Assembly (NCBI RefSeq): GCF_000005505.3
Contig: NC_016134.3
Span: 22,334,584-22,398,583 of the forward strand
Length of the DNA: 64,000 nucleotides
Source: Brachypodium distachyon
Lineage: Eukaryota; Streptophyta; Magnoliopsida; Poales; Poaceae
Direction: 5' to 3'
Part shown: positions 1-11,993 of the stretch, piece by piece
How the letters are laid out: each line of letters starts with the position of its first letter
Numbering within the stretch: the first letter of the stretch is position 1
The notes under the pieces: generated by a model
Told to the model about the DNA's origin: nothing
Database searches by the model: none
Seen by the model: only the letters and a program-made list of their open reading frames with translations
Position numbers and translations under genes: made by a program

Positions 1-1356
1 TTCGTCCACCCTCCCGGTGGCTTCACGGTTGGTGAGGGCTCGCTCAAGGCAGAACCCGGACACCACCATGACGTGGTGCGCCTGGAAGTAGTGGCGCGGC
101 TTGCGGGACGCAAGGAGAATCCCCAAAAGGAGCTTCTGTACTTGCGGGTACCTTGTCCACGCGTCGCGCAGCACCGTAGTAACGAAGTACACCGGGTGTT
201 GCATCAACCGCTTCCGTGGTGCCGAGGTTGCCGACTCAGGGGCGGTCCCCGGGTCTGAGGCGGTTGCCGGGGGCCGCTCAGCCCCCTGCCCCGCAGCCCC
301 AGTCCTCGGGACGTCTTCCTCCCTCTCGACAACCAGCACCGAGCTGACGACCTGGTCAGTCGCCGCTAGGTAGAGTAGCAGCGGCTCGCCTGGCTTGGGG
401 GCGACGAGGATGGGCGGTGACCTTAGGTACTGCTTGAGTTCCTGGAACGCCGCCTCGGCCTTAGGAGTCTAGTCGACTGGACCCTTCTTCTTCATCACCC
501 TGAAGAAAGGCAGGGCACGCTCGCCCAGCCTGGAGATGAAATGCCTCAGCGCGGCAACATAGCCGTTGAGGCGCTGGACATCTTTCACCTTGCGAGGGGC
601 CTCCATCTTCTCGATGGCTTCTATCTTGGTCGGGTTGGCCTGTATCCCCCTGTGTGAAACCAAGAAACCCAGAAGCTGCCCGGACTTGACACCGAAGGTG
701 CACTTATCGGGGTTCAGCTTGAGCTTGATCCTGCGGAGGTTGTCGAACATCTCCCGCAGGTCATCAACCAGTGAGTCCCCACGCTTCGATTTGATGACAA
801 TGTCGTCCATGTAGGCCTCCGCGTTGTGGCCTAGCTGGGGCCCCAAACATTCGCGCAGGGCGCGCTGGAATGTGGAGCACGTGTTATTCAACCCGAAAGG
901 CATGCATGTATAACAATAACAGCCAACCGGGGTGATAAACGCTGTCTTTTTGTCATCCTCGACTGCCATCTTGATTTGATGGTAGCCGGAGAAAACATCC
1001 AGAAAACTCAGCAAGTCACAACCAACGGTAGAATCAACTATTTGATCGATACGGGGTACAGGGAAGGGATCCTTGGGGCATGCGCGATTAAGATCAGTAA
1101 AATCTACACACATGCGAAGCTTATTCCCTGCTTTAGGCACTACTACAGGGTTAGCCCGCCAAGTGGGGTACATAACTTCCCTGATTGCCCCGGCAGCCTT
1201 AAGCTTGTCCACCTCTTGCTTGATAAAATCTTTCCGCTCTTGTGCTTGCCGCCGAATCTTCTGCTTGACGGGGTGCGCATGTGGGCGCACCGCGAGCCGA
1301 TGCTCAACCACCTTCCTGGGGACTCCGGGAAGATCCGACGGTTCCCAAGCGAACAC
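1..1356 (-). pseudogene. Element A reverse transcriptase and RNase H remnant
   Basis: The RT part (469-1356) has the palm landmarks in order: FTDLNRACPKDPFPVPRIDQ, FSGYHQIKMA, MPFGLNN, the catalytic AYMDDIVIKS and LLGFLVSHRGI. An in-frame TAG at about 467-469 replaces an expected tryptophan, after which the frame continues toward RNase H with [14 protein letters not shown] and [11 protein letters not shown] down to the window start. The enzyme would copy element RNA into DNA in a cytoplasmic particle. The stop and the missing integrase (beyond the window) mean this copy cannot make a full polyprotein. Confidence 0.85.
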
Positions 1357-1494
1357 GTCGACATTATCCCGAAGGAAGGTGATGAGGGCGTTTTCCTATT
1401 TGGCGGTAAGGATTGCACCGACGGTAACGGTGCGCTCCTTGTCGCGGGCTTGGAGGGGCAGCTTCTTCACCTTGGCGGCCTCCTACCAGAGCCC

Positions 1495-2595
1495 CTACTC
1501 CTTGCCGGGGTGTGAGCTCGAGCCTGCACCTCCCCCGGCAAGCTCTTGCGGAGTAGCGCGGGCCTTCTTTGTTGCCGGGGCATCGCCCGACAGGCTGTCG
1601 TCCCCGACAGCATCCTTGTCGCCGGCGTCACCGGCGGCAGTGGCCCGGACGACTTCGCCAACGCACCTGGCCGCGTCCTTGAGGTCGCACCTGATGGAGA
1701 GGACTCCGTAGACGGACGGCATCTTCATCACGCCATAGGCGCAATGCGTGGCGGCCATGAACTTAATCAGCGCTGGCCGACCAAGGATCCCGTTGTAGGG
1801 CAACGGGGTATGCGCCACGTCGAACACTATGTGCTCGGTCCTAAACGCTTCCCGGGACCCGAAGGTGACTGGCAGCGTGATGCAACCCAGCGGGCGCACG
1901 ATCCCAGGGTTCACCCCCCGGAACGGATCGGTGGGCTTCAGCTGCTCCATCGGCAGCTGGAGCGTTTCCACCAGCCTGGCAAACAGGAGGTTAAGCCCCG
2001 CTTCGTTGTCCACCAGCATCTTGGTCACCGTCATATTGCTAATGATCGGCGAGATGACGAAGGGTATTACCCTTGAACCCAACTGTCGCACTGGGTGATC
2101 ATCGGCACTAAAGGTGATCGGCACGTGCGACCACCTCAGCGGTTGTTGCGGCTCCGCATTCGGCAACAAGGTGCACACGTCGCGGGTGAGGCGCTTCACC
2201 GCGACGTGGCATGGGAGAGCGTAAGCTCCCCCAAGGATGCAGGCGACGCCGCGAGGCTCCTGGAAGCCCGGCTCGCCGCCGCCAGTACAGTCGGACTCGC
2301 GCTGCTCCTCAGCGCGTGCCCTGTCGCGTCCCCGGGGAGGGCGTTCCCGCCCAGCACGGGGCTGACCACGCCCCCCTTGGGGTTCATCCCTGCCGGCACC
2401 ACCACCGGCCAGCCTCGGCCCCGCTTTGGGGTCGTTCGGGCAGTCTCAGGAGAGATGCCCGATGTCGCCACAATTGAAGCAGGCGCCGGCGGCGCGGCAC
2501 TGCTCCTGCCGCTGCTTGATCCCCTGGAGAACGCGGCAATTCTGCGCGTCATGGGTGGAGTTGCCGTGGATGGGACAGCGGGACGCGTCGCCATG
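1495..2595 (-). pseudogene. Element A protease and gag C-terminal remnant
   Basis: Positions 1495-2199 encode a retropepsin-like region with LVDNEAGLNLLFA where element B has VDDGAGLNLLS, followed by YNGILGRPALIKFMAATH. The active-site D-[ST]-G is altered in both copies. Upstream (2196-2595) is the gag end. Its CCHC zinc knuckle (CFNCGDIGHLS) is interrupted by a TGA where an arginine is expected before DCPNDP. The frame is lost at 2595, where the AUT LTR begins. Confidence 0.8.
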
Positions 2596-3266
2596 TGATA
2601 GCCTCAAGGGTGTCCCGATCTTTCGATGAGATACCTAATTATCGATTTGGTAGGAGGTGACGTTGACGATCCGACTACAACCTAGGAGGTAGCGCCTTAG
2701 CGATCGATACACCAACTCCAGAAGGTTATTGATCCCGCGGGGGCACGATCAACCTGACCACGAAGGTCTTTGTTCCTGCAAGCAATCGAAGAACAAGCAA
2801 GAACAAGATGAAAAGCAATCTGAAATTGCGAATAGGAGATATGAAGGTTCACAAATCTGAATACTCAATATAGTTGGAGTCTTGATGACGGTAAAACAGG
2901 TGGTCTAACCGACACACGCGATTACACGAAAGTAGCAAAGGCTAAACTTTATTTAATAAAAAGCCAAGACTCCATAGGGGGGCTCATGGGGTATAAATAG
3001 GAGGGGAACTAGGTGGTTTTCGGCCAGGCCCTTGTGGGACTCCGAAACGGCCTAGGAATCTCCTAAAACACAACGAAAACATATAAAAATTGGCTGGACC
3101 CTATTACATGGCCTTAGGCCCAATAAAACAAGGTTATAACCCTCATCTTTGGCCCATAGATACCCATTGGAGGGGGAATCCTCCACTTGGCCAAAATCCC
3201 ATTGATGAAGAGGATGCGGCCTTCTTCTCATCTCTTTATGGCGGTTTCAATGTTCTGAAATCAACA
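2596..3266 (-). repeat. 3' LTR of element AUT
   Basis: The inner part (2596 to about 3010) aligns with the R-U5 end of the NON LTRs: the same run past the CCCGCG-rich motif, the cysteine-tRNA-free U5 stretch and the GATCGGG...CCC end, finishing in ATCA on the minus strand. A minus-strand TATTTATA lies near 2993-3000. Upstream of that box (about 3015-3266) the U3 is unrelated to NON's U3. The outer boundary at 3266 is set by a minus-strand TGTTGATTTC after a purine-rich GGTGGTGGGAG, and is approximate. Confidence 0.75.
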
Positions 3267-6200
3267 CTTGAGCTAACTCCCACCACCTTGCTGCCACCTC
3301 CATGGTTTGCTGTCCAACGGTGATCCTTGAGGTCCAAGCTAGGTCCTTCATTCCTAAAACACATAAAAGAACCCATCTTAAGCAGCAGCATATTCTCATT
3401 AATATTAAATGAAGTACCGCGGAACGAAAGTACCTGATAATTTAGTTGTCGTGCACGACCTCTAGTAATTGGTCCATGTATCTCCGGTACTTGAGGTGTA
3501 GGTGCTGTAGGGGCTGTGGTTGTATCATTACTTGGGATGTCCTCATCATCCTCCCCTTCTTGAATTGAAGTCGTTCTCGACGGTAGTTCATCTTCTTCTC
3601 CCAAATAAGGCTTCAAATCTGCAATATTAAACGTGGGACTAACCCCAAAATCTGCAGGTAGCTCAAGTTTATATGCATTATCATTGATTTTCGCTAACAC
3701 CTTAAAGGGACCATCAGCTCGTGGCATTAACTTAGACTTGAAACGATCTTTGCGCAAATGCAACCAAACAAGATCTCCAGGTTCAAACACAATTTGTTTT
3801 CTGCCCCTATCTCCCGCAAGTTTATACTTAGAATTCATGCGCTCAATGTTCTCTTTAGTCGTCTCATGCATTTTTATTATAAGTTCAGCACGTTCCTTAG
3901 CATCAAAGTTAACTTTTTCAGAAGTTGGCAAAGGTAACAAATCAATTGGTGCACGAGGTATAAAACCATAAACAATTTCAAAAGGGCACAATTTTGTGGT
4001 TGAATGCAGTGAACGATTATAAGCAAATTCAATATGAGGTAAACATTCTTCCCACATTTTCAAGTTGTTCTTTAAAACAGCCCTAAGCATAGTAGATAAT
4101 GTTCTATTAACAACTTCAGTTTGTCCATCTGTTTGGGGATGACATGTAGTACTAAAAAGCAATTTAGTCCCCAACTGAGCCCATAAACATCTCCAAAAGT
4201 GGCTAAGAAATTTTGTGTCACGATCTGAAACTATAGTATTGGGCACACCATGCAAGCGAACAATTTCACAAAAGAATAAATCTGCAACATTTGTAGCATC
4301 ATCGCTCTTATGACAAGGTATAAAATGTGCCATCTTAGAAAATCTATCAACAACAACAAATATGCTATCCCTCCCCTTCTTAGTTCGAGGCAATCCCAAA
4401 ACAAAATCCATTGATATATCTTCCCAAGGAACATTAGGAACAGGGAGAGGCATATATAAACCATGAGGATTGAGTCGTGACTTAGCTTTTTGACATGTAG
4501 TGCAGCGAGCGATAAATCTCTCAACATCCCGTCTCATCCGAGGCCAAAAGAAATGCTCAGCGAGCACATCTTCGGTCTTCTTCACGCCGAAGTGACCCAT
4601 CAACCCTCCTCCATGTGCCTCCTGTAACAACAAAAGACGAACGGAGCTATCTGGGATGCAGAGCTTGTTAGCACGGAACACAAATCCATCATTAATGACG
4701 AACTTGTTCCATGTTCTGCCCTCTTTACAATGCTGCAAAACATCCTTAAAATCTCAATCATGTTCATATTGTTCTTTTATAGTCTCCAATCCAAATATCC
4801 GAAAATCAAGCTGAGATAACAAGGTATAACGACGTGATAACGCATCAGCAATAACATTATCTTTACCCTTCTTATGTTTAATAACATACGGAAAAGACTC
4901 AATAAATTCAACCCATTTAGCATGACGACGGTTCAGCTTTGCTTGACTACGAATATGCTTCAAAGATTCATGATCAGAATGTATAACAAATTCTTTGGGC
5001 CATAAATAATGTTGCCATGTTTCTAAAGTCCGAACGAGAGCATATAATTCCTTATCATAAGTAGAATAATTCAGACTAGGCCCACTCAATTTTTCACTAA
5101 AGTATGCAACAGGTTTTCCATCTTGTAACAACACACCTCCTAAACCGATTCCACTAGCATCACACTCCAACTCACAAATCAGGAAGTTGGAGTAAAGGAG
5201 CATGTGTCAACTTATCTTTCAATATGAGAAAAGCTTCTTCTTGTGCAGCGCCCCATACATATGGAACGTCCTTCTTTGTGAGCTCATTAAGCGGTGCAGC
5301 AAGGGTGCTGAAATCCTTTACAAAGCGGCGATAAAACCCAGCGAGTCCAAGAAAGCTCCTCACTTGGGTGACCATTGTTGGAGTTGGCCAGCTTTGAATA
5401 GCGTCGATCTTGGCCTTATCAACTTCTTTGCCCTGTGGAGTGACAACATAGCCAAGAAACGAAACTCGATCGGTGCAAAAGGTGCACTTCTCAAGGTTAC
5501 CAAACAAACGTGCATCTCTCAAAGCATCAAAAACAGCACGTAAATGATTCAAGTGGTCTTCTAAAGAGCTGCTGTAAATCAATATATCATCAAAATAAAC
5601 CACCACAAATCGTCCTATGAAAGCACGTAAAACTTCGTTCATTAACCGCATGAAAGTGCTAGGTGCGTTAGTAAGACCGAAAGGCATGACTAACCACTCA
5701 TATAGTCCAAACTTAGTTTTAAATGTTGTTTTCCATTCATCGCCTAATTTCATTCGAATTTGGTGGTAACCACTACGTAAATCAACTTTAGAGAACACGG
5801 TAGAGCCACTTAATTCATCTAACATATCATCAAGTCTAGGAATTGGGTAACGATAGCGAATAGTAATGTTATTAATAGCTCTACAATCTACACACATACG
5901 CCAAGAACCATCTTTCTTTGGTACCAAAATAACAGGAACAGCACAAGGACTAAGGGATTCACGAATATAACCTTTGTCGAGCAATTCTTGAACTTGTCGT
6001 TGAATCTCCTTCGTCTCCTCTGGATTGGCACGGTAGGGTGCACGGTTGGGCAGCGAAGCACCAGGAATTAAATTAATTTGATGTTCAATCCCTCGAATAG
6101 GTGGTAAACCTGGTGGTACGTCTTGTGGAAAGATGTCGGAATACTCCTGCAAAACGTGAGTAACAGCAGGGGGCAAATAGGGAGGCATATCCTCAAATGA

Positions 6201-7388
6201 AAACAAAGCCTCTTTGCAAATGAATGCATAGCAAACAGAATTATTCGTATCTAACTCAGAAATATCGGATTTACTTGCAAGCAAGCATGCACCTTTCAAT
6301 TTAATTTCATTAACATGTTTCGGTTCAGATTTGCTAGTAGACGCTTGGTGCTTAAATTCTTTAGCGACATTATGGTTCTCACTCTTATCCTTCTCTTTGC
6401 TCTTTGCTCTACTAGCTCTAACAAGATCATCTTTCACAATTTGTTCAGGAGTCATAGGTTTCAAACCAATTTTTTTACCAGCATGCATAAAAGAATAATG
6501 ATTAGTTCTACCATGATGAACAGAATCTGTATCATATTGCCATGGATGACCGAGTAACATAGAACATGCTTGCATAGGTACCACATCACAATCCACAAAA
6601 TCAGAATATGTACCAATAGTAAAGTGCGCACGGACTGTTCTAGTTACCTTGAGCTTACCGCTGTTGTTAAACCATTGAATGTAGTAAGCGTGGGGGTGCG
6701 GCCTGGTGGTAAGAACAAGTTTTTCCACCATCTCCGTGCTGGCCAAATTATTGCAACTTCCCCCATCTATGATGATACGAACAGCGCGCTCCTTGATGAC
6801 CCCTTTTGTTTGGAACAAGTTATGCCGCTGATTTTGTTCGGCGTGGCTCATTTGGACGCTCAAGGTGCGTTGTGCAATCAAACTCAAGTACTGATCAGCG
6901 GCTTCAGCTCCCATTAACTCCTCGTCATGGTGGGCAACAGGGTCTTCTTGCTCTTCCTCGGCAATGAGAGCATAGGTAGCTTTGTCAAAATCACTGGCTG
7001 AATCATATACTCCGTCTTCACGTATGATCATAACGCGTTTGGTTGGACAGTCCCGCTGAAAATGCCCGTATCCTTTGCACCTACGACATTGGTTATCTTC
7101 GGTCCGTCCGGTGGAAGCAACGGACGCTGCTGAACTTTGTGCAGAGGCAGCGGGTGTATTTCTTGTTGCTGCTGGTCCAACCTTTGCGGATGTAGGTGTA
7201 GAGGTACTTTGCTTGTTTGTGGAAGTAGTCGGAACAGCCGAACGTGTAGGGGGTGCAGCTGGGCGTGTGGAAGGGGCAACGGGGCTGCGTGCTGCCCATG
7301 AGGAAGTACGACCTGCAGAAAAGTTAGTCCGCGCGTTCGCGTGTCGTCCCTGCACTTCCCTTTCAGCTTTGCAAGCAATGTGAAACAA
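3236..7388 (-). pseudogene. AUT pol: protease, RT, RNase H, integrase (broken)
   Basis: Domains in order on the minus strand: zinc knuckle CRRCKGYGHFQRDCP; protease around IIIDGGSCNNLAS; RT with RMCVDCRAINNIT, KVDLRSGYHQIRM, MPFGLTNAPSTFM and catalytic YFDDILIYSSS; RNase H beginning [14 protein letters not shown]; integrase with an H-H-C-C region (H..GHFGVKK...CTTCQKAK) and the D,D,E core ([35 protein letters not shown]). Breaks: a frameshift near 5178-5203 at the RT/RNase H join and a TGA at about 4751-4753 before the integrase frame. The C-terminus ([14 protein letters not shown]) runs about 30 bp into the LTR. Together these would make the enzymes for reverse transcription and integration, but this copy cannot. 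Confidence 0.88.
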
Positions 7389-8324
7389 TCAATTGATAGA
7401 ATTATACTCCTTATAATCAACAATGTCAGCAATTTCATGATTTAAACCACCAAAGAATCTAGCCATAGCAACTTCCTCATTCTCAACTAAACCACAACGT
7501 AACATGTTCTTTTGCATTTCTTGATAATAATCTTGGACAGAATTACTACCTTGCCTTAATTGTTGTAGTTTCTTTAACAAGTCACGCGAATAGTATGAAG
7601 GAACATATCTAGCGCGCATAATTCTTTTCAAATCATCCCATGTTGGTGGTATAGCGTTAGGATGTGCAATACAATACTCATGCCACCAAACAGAAGCAAA
7701 ATCAGTAAACTCACTAGTAGCAGCCCTAACCCTCTAATTAGCAGGAAAATCATGGCAAGTAAATTTTTGACTCAATTCTAATTCCCATGTAAGGTAAGCA
7801 TCAGGTTCATATTTTCCATCAAAAGGAGAAACCTTAAGTTTAATTGAATGCAGCAAGTCATGTTCCTCTCTGTGAGGTCGTGTCGGTCCCATACCTCGGC
7901 GGTTGAAACGAGTTCGGCGATGATCACGGTCGTTGTGATGGTTTACGGCCCCGTCGTGTTCCGTATCCGCGGAGTAGTCGTCGTCGTTCTCCTCAACCTT
8001 GCTTGCGAAGGTACCGTTATTAGCGGTCCGCTGGTTGTGTGTATTGTTTCCTCCCGGTGTAGCGATGGTCGTTGCAGCAATTGCCACCAGTTGCGTCGTG
8101 ATTTCTGCCAGAGAAGTACTAATGGTAGCAACAGAATTCTGTAAAGATGTTAGCTTGGTATTTGTTTCAATGTGCGCGCTCTCCAAGGTTCCAAGTCTCT
8201 CATTCGCAACCCGAACGTCCTCATCCAGCTCCTCGTTACGGAGCCTAAGCTTGCGATCAAAATGTGAAATACTGCCCTTTGTGCGTGGAGAGTGGCCTTG
8301 TAAATCATCGTCAGAACCTGCCAT
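7389..8324 (-). pseudogene. AUT gag (broken)
   Basis: The start at 8324 gives MAGSDDDLQGHS, followed by a coiled region (LESAHIETNTKLTSLQNS) and a low-complexity linker. The retrotransposon gag core follows: FDGKYEPDAYLTWELELSQ, then WDDLKRIMRARYVPSYYSRDL and QDYYQEMQKNMLR. Two in-frame stops interrupt it, one after CHDFPAN (7734-7736) and one after YKEYNSIN (about 7389), where intact relatives read on into LFHIACKAEREVQGR. Gag would form the virus-like particle. The same core layout is recognisable in NON's gag (DAETYIDWELALTAQF). Confidence 0.82.
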
Positions 8325-8329
8325 CGTTA

Positions 8330-9874
8330 GGAGAAAACAAGAAACAAATCACAAGGAAAAGTCCCTATGCACCACTACTAGGATGTGGGGTTCCAAAGAT
8401 CACTCCACTCAACTTTTAATCAAGTTCTTACTCGTTCTTACCCAGCAAACATGAAGGTGATGGCCAGCGGCGAGAACAAGCCCTCCAAAGATTAGTGTAT
8501 CGATGCCTCGAGGCAAACCAACCTAGGTGTAGAATCTGTGGAGCTTGGAGGCTTATGTGAGTAGCAAGGAAAAGCGAATAATCAAATCAGCAATGCAAAG
8601 TTGAAAATATGCTCAAAAATGCTATTCCTAGTTGCTGGAGTCGACAACAACGAATTACAAAAATTAACTAAGCCTACATACTGAAAAAGGTAGAAAGGAA
8701 AGATCAAATGAAAGGTAAAACAAGTAAATCTCTGGAGAATATTTTTTTTCTCTTTTTTTTTCTTTTTGTGGCCTTCTGTTTGGCTTCTTATTCTTTTCTA
8801 TTTTTTTCTTTTTTTTTATCCTCAGAAACTCACGCAAAAGAAGTTAAGACCGAAAAACTGCACGTCGGTCTGTAGGAGAATTGCAAAGGCTGTAGTAAGG
8901 AAAACTCAAAAAAATATGAGAAAATATGGGTTAGAAGCGTATCAAAACAAGCTTTCCAACAAGTGCAAGATCACTCGAAACGGACGTCGGACGGTGGAGA
9001 AAACTGAGATATACTGCGCTGCCCCGGTGCCGTAAAACGGGTGCAGAAACTTTGGAGCTCGAAAAGTCCACCTTAGAGGCCGAATTTGAGAGTCAAAGTG
9101 CAGGGCATTGCCCTGGATATTTCCTGATGCGCTTCGTTGTCAGCTTTCAAAAAAGTCCAAGAACGTCCAAATCCGAGTTGGTATGCAAAAGATACGTCCG
9201 TTTTACTGAGCACGGGTCAAACCCACCCGAAACTAAAATTCTACTCGGACTCGGGTCCGAAACTGACTCGAACTCTTTCTCTTTTTATTTTTCTTTTTTT
9301 TTCTTTCTTTCTTCCTTTTTTTTTTCTTTCCCTTCTTTTTTTTTCACAACTTTCCGAACAACTTGATCTCTAAACAAAATTCGATCTATTATGAAACACT
9401 TTCCAAAAGCACTCTTGATTGGACTCGGACTCGAACTCGCGGCTGAAAACTATAACTTGCCGACTCGGTGTAGGACTCGAAGAGGGACTCGGTGTAAGAC
9501 TGGAAGAAGGACTCGGTGTAGGACTCGAAGAGGGACTCAGTGTAGGACTCGAAGAGGGACTCGGTGGAAAATATGGTGGCGACGGAAGATTATGGCGGTG
9601 GTGTGGCAGGAAGTTTGGTGGCGAAAGATTGATGAAGGAAACCTGCGTCACACGAAGAACAAGAAAACCAAAAGCAAGTTCGATCTAGTAGAAAAAATCT
9701 TAAAAACGATCCAATCTAATCCAGCAACTCGACACGATTAATGCAGCAAAGATTCAACAATGCAAATACTAATGTGAAAATTGCAAGGCTCAGATTGGTT
9801 CTAGGACAAGGTAACTAATTCTAATTTTTGTTTGGCTTTTTCTGGACGATAGGTAAAAACAAATCTAAACTACG
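8330..9874 (-). other. Untranslated leader of element AUT
   Basis: No coding sequence is supported here. The whole stretch aligns in reverse orientation with the NON leader (about 21,240-22,810). Shared landmarks are the GTAGTTTAGAT...ACCTATCGTC start, the 24-bp minisatellite, a CGAACCCGAGTCCGA segment and a pyrimidine-rich run (8745-8825, 9275-9350). The first ~50 bp that should carry the primer-binding site are missing at the 9874 junction. Confidence 0.8.
9463..9575 (-). repeat. 24-bp minisatellite in AUT leader
   Basis: About four to five units of a 24-bp motif (plus-strand core GGACTCGAAGAGGGACTCGG) lie head to tail with a few substitutions. Because 24 is divisible by three, on the minus strand one frame reads as an eight-residue Ser/Pro/Thr repeat. 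That frame has no supported gene start. The same motif occurs in the NON leader at 21551-21672. Confidence 0.8.
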
Positions 9875-10000
9875 AACAAAAGACGAACGGAGCTATCTGG
9901 GATGCATAGCTTGTTAGCACGGAACACAAATCCATCATTAATGACGAACTTGTTCCATGTTCTGCCCTCTTTACAATGCTGCAAAACATCCTTAAAATCT
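9875..10000 (-). repeat. 126-bp duplicated pol fragment (filler DNA) at an element junction
   Basis: This block repeats 4629-4754 in the same orientation with a single mismatch seen by eye (CAGAGC versus CATAGC). It encodes a piece of the AUT integrase region ([15 protein letters not shown]). It sits exactly between the truncated AUT leader and the truncated LTR of element B. Confidence 0.9.
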
Positions 10001-10754
10001 GGGCGATGAGTTCGAGGACCCCTCCGGGCCCCCGTCTCCTTGGCCTCGTTGAGGAGGGGGAGGGTTCTCCCCCCGTCGTGAGGCGGGTGGCGCGTCTCCG
10101 CTACTGCTAGTGGTGAACTGCGTGTTGGTTGAATGAACCGAGCCGAGATTGAGCTAACTAGAAAGCCAACCGAAAAAGTAGCAACCGGAAAAGAACCGAC
10201 CAACCCACTGACCGTTGGCGGGGGTCCTTCTTTTATAACCAAGGGGATACCACAGGTGCCAGGGTGCATGGTTTACAAGTGGCGAGCAAGGAGCTTGGAC
10301 AGCTCCTCCTCGGTGCGCTGGCATGCATGCACGAGCGCCAACCCCGCGGCTAGGGGTCTAAGGCCTAAAAACTAGCCCTGGGCAGCCACTGTTCGTCCGA
10401 CTAGACGGATAACGCCCCTCCTGTCAGCTCATTAAATGCGTCGTGCGCCTCACTCCTTGTCCTGACGATCCTGCACACCGGGCACCTGTCGCGCGCCCAC
10501 GTGGCGCCGCTGCCCTGTTCGCTTGGCCCCGCCCTCGCGGCGGAAACCTGTGCCCGGGAACGTCTCTTCCCGGCAAGCGCCTTCCCGGGAGGTGCCCGGG
10601 AAGGACTATTCCCCGAAGCCCCGCTAGCCCTGCCGGGCAGGTAGCTTGCCGAGCGGCCTGCATGCTGCCGCCCGGGGTGAAATCTTTCCGGGAAGCGAGC
10701 GATGCGACCCACGCATCGTGCAGCGGTGGTACCCTGGGTGCCACTGGTGAGACA
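10001..10754 (-). repeat. Truncated 3' (or solo) LTR of the A/B family
   Basis: It aligns with 14.2-14.92 kb. Shared landmarks are the minus-strand TATA region (plus-strand CTTTTATAACCAAGGGGATACCACAGG near 10231), GCGCTGGCATGCATGCAC, and the GACCCACGC...GGTGGTACCC stretch before the end. It begins on the minus strand with TGTCTCACCAG at 10754, directly abutting RT codons. The U5 end is missing at 10001. Confidence 0.78.
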
Positions 10755-11976
10755 CTCGACTGCCATCTAATTTGATGGTAGCCGGAAAAGGCATCCAAAA
10801 AACATAACAAATCGCAACCGGCAGTGGAATCTACTATTTGATCAATGTGGGGTACAGGGAGGGGTCTTTGGGACATGCACGGTTTAAATCAGTAAAATCC
10901 ACACACATGCATAGTTTGTTTTCCCCCTTGGGTACTACAACTGGGTTTGCTAATCAAGTGGGGTTCAGTACTTCCCTGATAGCCAACGCAGCTTTTAGCT
11001 TGTCCACTTCTTGTTTGATGAAGTATTTGCGCTCCTGTGCTTGCCGGCGGACCTTCTGCTTGACGGGGCAGGCGTCTGGACGCACCGCAAGTCGATGCTT
11101 GATCACCTCCCTAGGGACTCTGGGAAGATCCGATGGTTCCCAAGCGAACACGTCGGCGTTCTCCCGGAGGAAAGTGAAGAGGGCGCTTTCCTATTTGGCA
11201 TCGAGGTTCGCACCGACGGTGACGGTGCGCTCCACGTTGCCGACTTGGAGGGGCAACTTCTTCACCTTGGCGGCCTCCTCCTTGAGCTTCTAGCCCTTGC
11301 CGGGGCGTGAGCTCCAGCTTGTGCTTCCCCCGGCAAATTGCTACGGGGTAACACGAGCCTTCTTCACTGTGCGGCGATCGCCCGGCAGCGAGCCTTCGCT
11401 TCTGGCGACGCCTTCGTCACCGGAATCGGCTACGGCGGCGGCCTTGACGACCTCGCCAACACACCAAGCCGCGTCCTTGAGATCGCACTTGATGGACAGG
11501 ACTCCATACGTGGACGGCATCTTCATCACGCCATAGGCGCCATGGGTTGCCGCCATGAACTTGATCAGCGCCGGCCGACCAAGGATCCCGTTATATGGGA
11601 ACGGGGTATGAGCCACATCAAACATGAGGTGCTCAATCCTAAACGCTTCCCGGGACCCGAAGGTAACCGGCAGCGTGATGCGCCCCAAGGGGCGCATGAT
11701 CTCGGGGTTCACTCCCCGGAACGGGTCGGTGGGCTTCATCTGCTCCAGCGGCAGCTGAAGCTTCTCCACCAACTTGGCGGACAGAAGGTTTAACCCCGCT
11801 CCGTCATCCACCAGCACCTTGGTCATCGTCATGTTGTTGATGATCGGTGAGACCACGAAGGGCAAAACCCCTGACCCCAGCTGCCGAACTGGGTGATCGT
11901 CAGAGTTGAAGGTGATCGGCACGTGCGACCACTTCAACGGCTGCTGCATCTCCATGTCCGGCAACAGCGCGCACAC
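10755..11976 (-). pseudogene. Element B RT start and protease remnant
   Basis: Minus strand: the protease region at 11341-11976 has VDDGAGLNLLSAKLVEKL and YNGILGRPALIKFMAATHG, ending at a stop at 11341. Then comes the RT N-terminal part (FAWEPSDLPRVPREVIKHRL, RPDACPVKQKVRRQ) with frame breaks, reaching MAVE near 10755, where sequence switches to LTR. The catalytic YMDD segment present in A is absent. The protease active-site triad is altered as in A. Confidence 0.8.
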
Positions 11977-11993
11977 CTCCCGGGTGAGGCGCT

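Larger units (their letters stand above)
1..2595 (-). mobile_element. Element A: decayed Tat-type Ty3/gypsy retrotransposon (partial)
   Basis: This is an internal fragment of a gypsy element. Read on the minus strand it gives part of gag, protease, reverse transcriptase and the start of RNase H, so it runs off the left window edge. It is cut at 2595 by the LTR of element AUT, and the rest of its gag and its 5' LTR are not found on the far side of AUT. Gag, protease and RT match element B closely (same motifs, mostly conservative changes), so A and B are two copies of one family. The Tat assignment is inferred from RT style (YMDDIVIKS, GFLVSHRGI). In-frame stops show it is dead. Confidence 0.85.
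2596..9874 (-). mobile_element. Element AUT: gag-pol Ty3/gypsy retrotransposon lacking its 5' LTR
   Basis: On the minus strand the order is leader (9874 to about 8330), gag, protease, RT, RNase H, integrase, then a 3' LTR ending at 2596. It sits in element A; CCATG at 2591-2595 would be one target-site copy. The other end is lost: the 5' LTR, primer-binding site and first bases of the leader are replaced by a 126-bp copy of its own pol sequence (9875-10000). The polyprotein is broken by at least three in-frame stops and one frameshift. Its R-U5 and leader match element NON, making it the natural source family for NON's missing enzymes. Lineage is uncertain: a chromovirus without a recognisable chromodomain, possibly CRM-like. 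Confidence 0.87.

Noticed and set aside
9470..9570. Possible CRISPR-like array
   Set aside because: The repeats are directly adjacent with no spacers, in a eukaryotic retrotransposon leader.
10001..10754. Considered as an independent solo LTR
   Set aside because: Neither a second target copy nor continuing RT sequence exists on the other side, so I list it as the truncated LTR of B and note the alternative.
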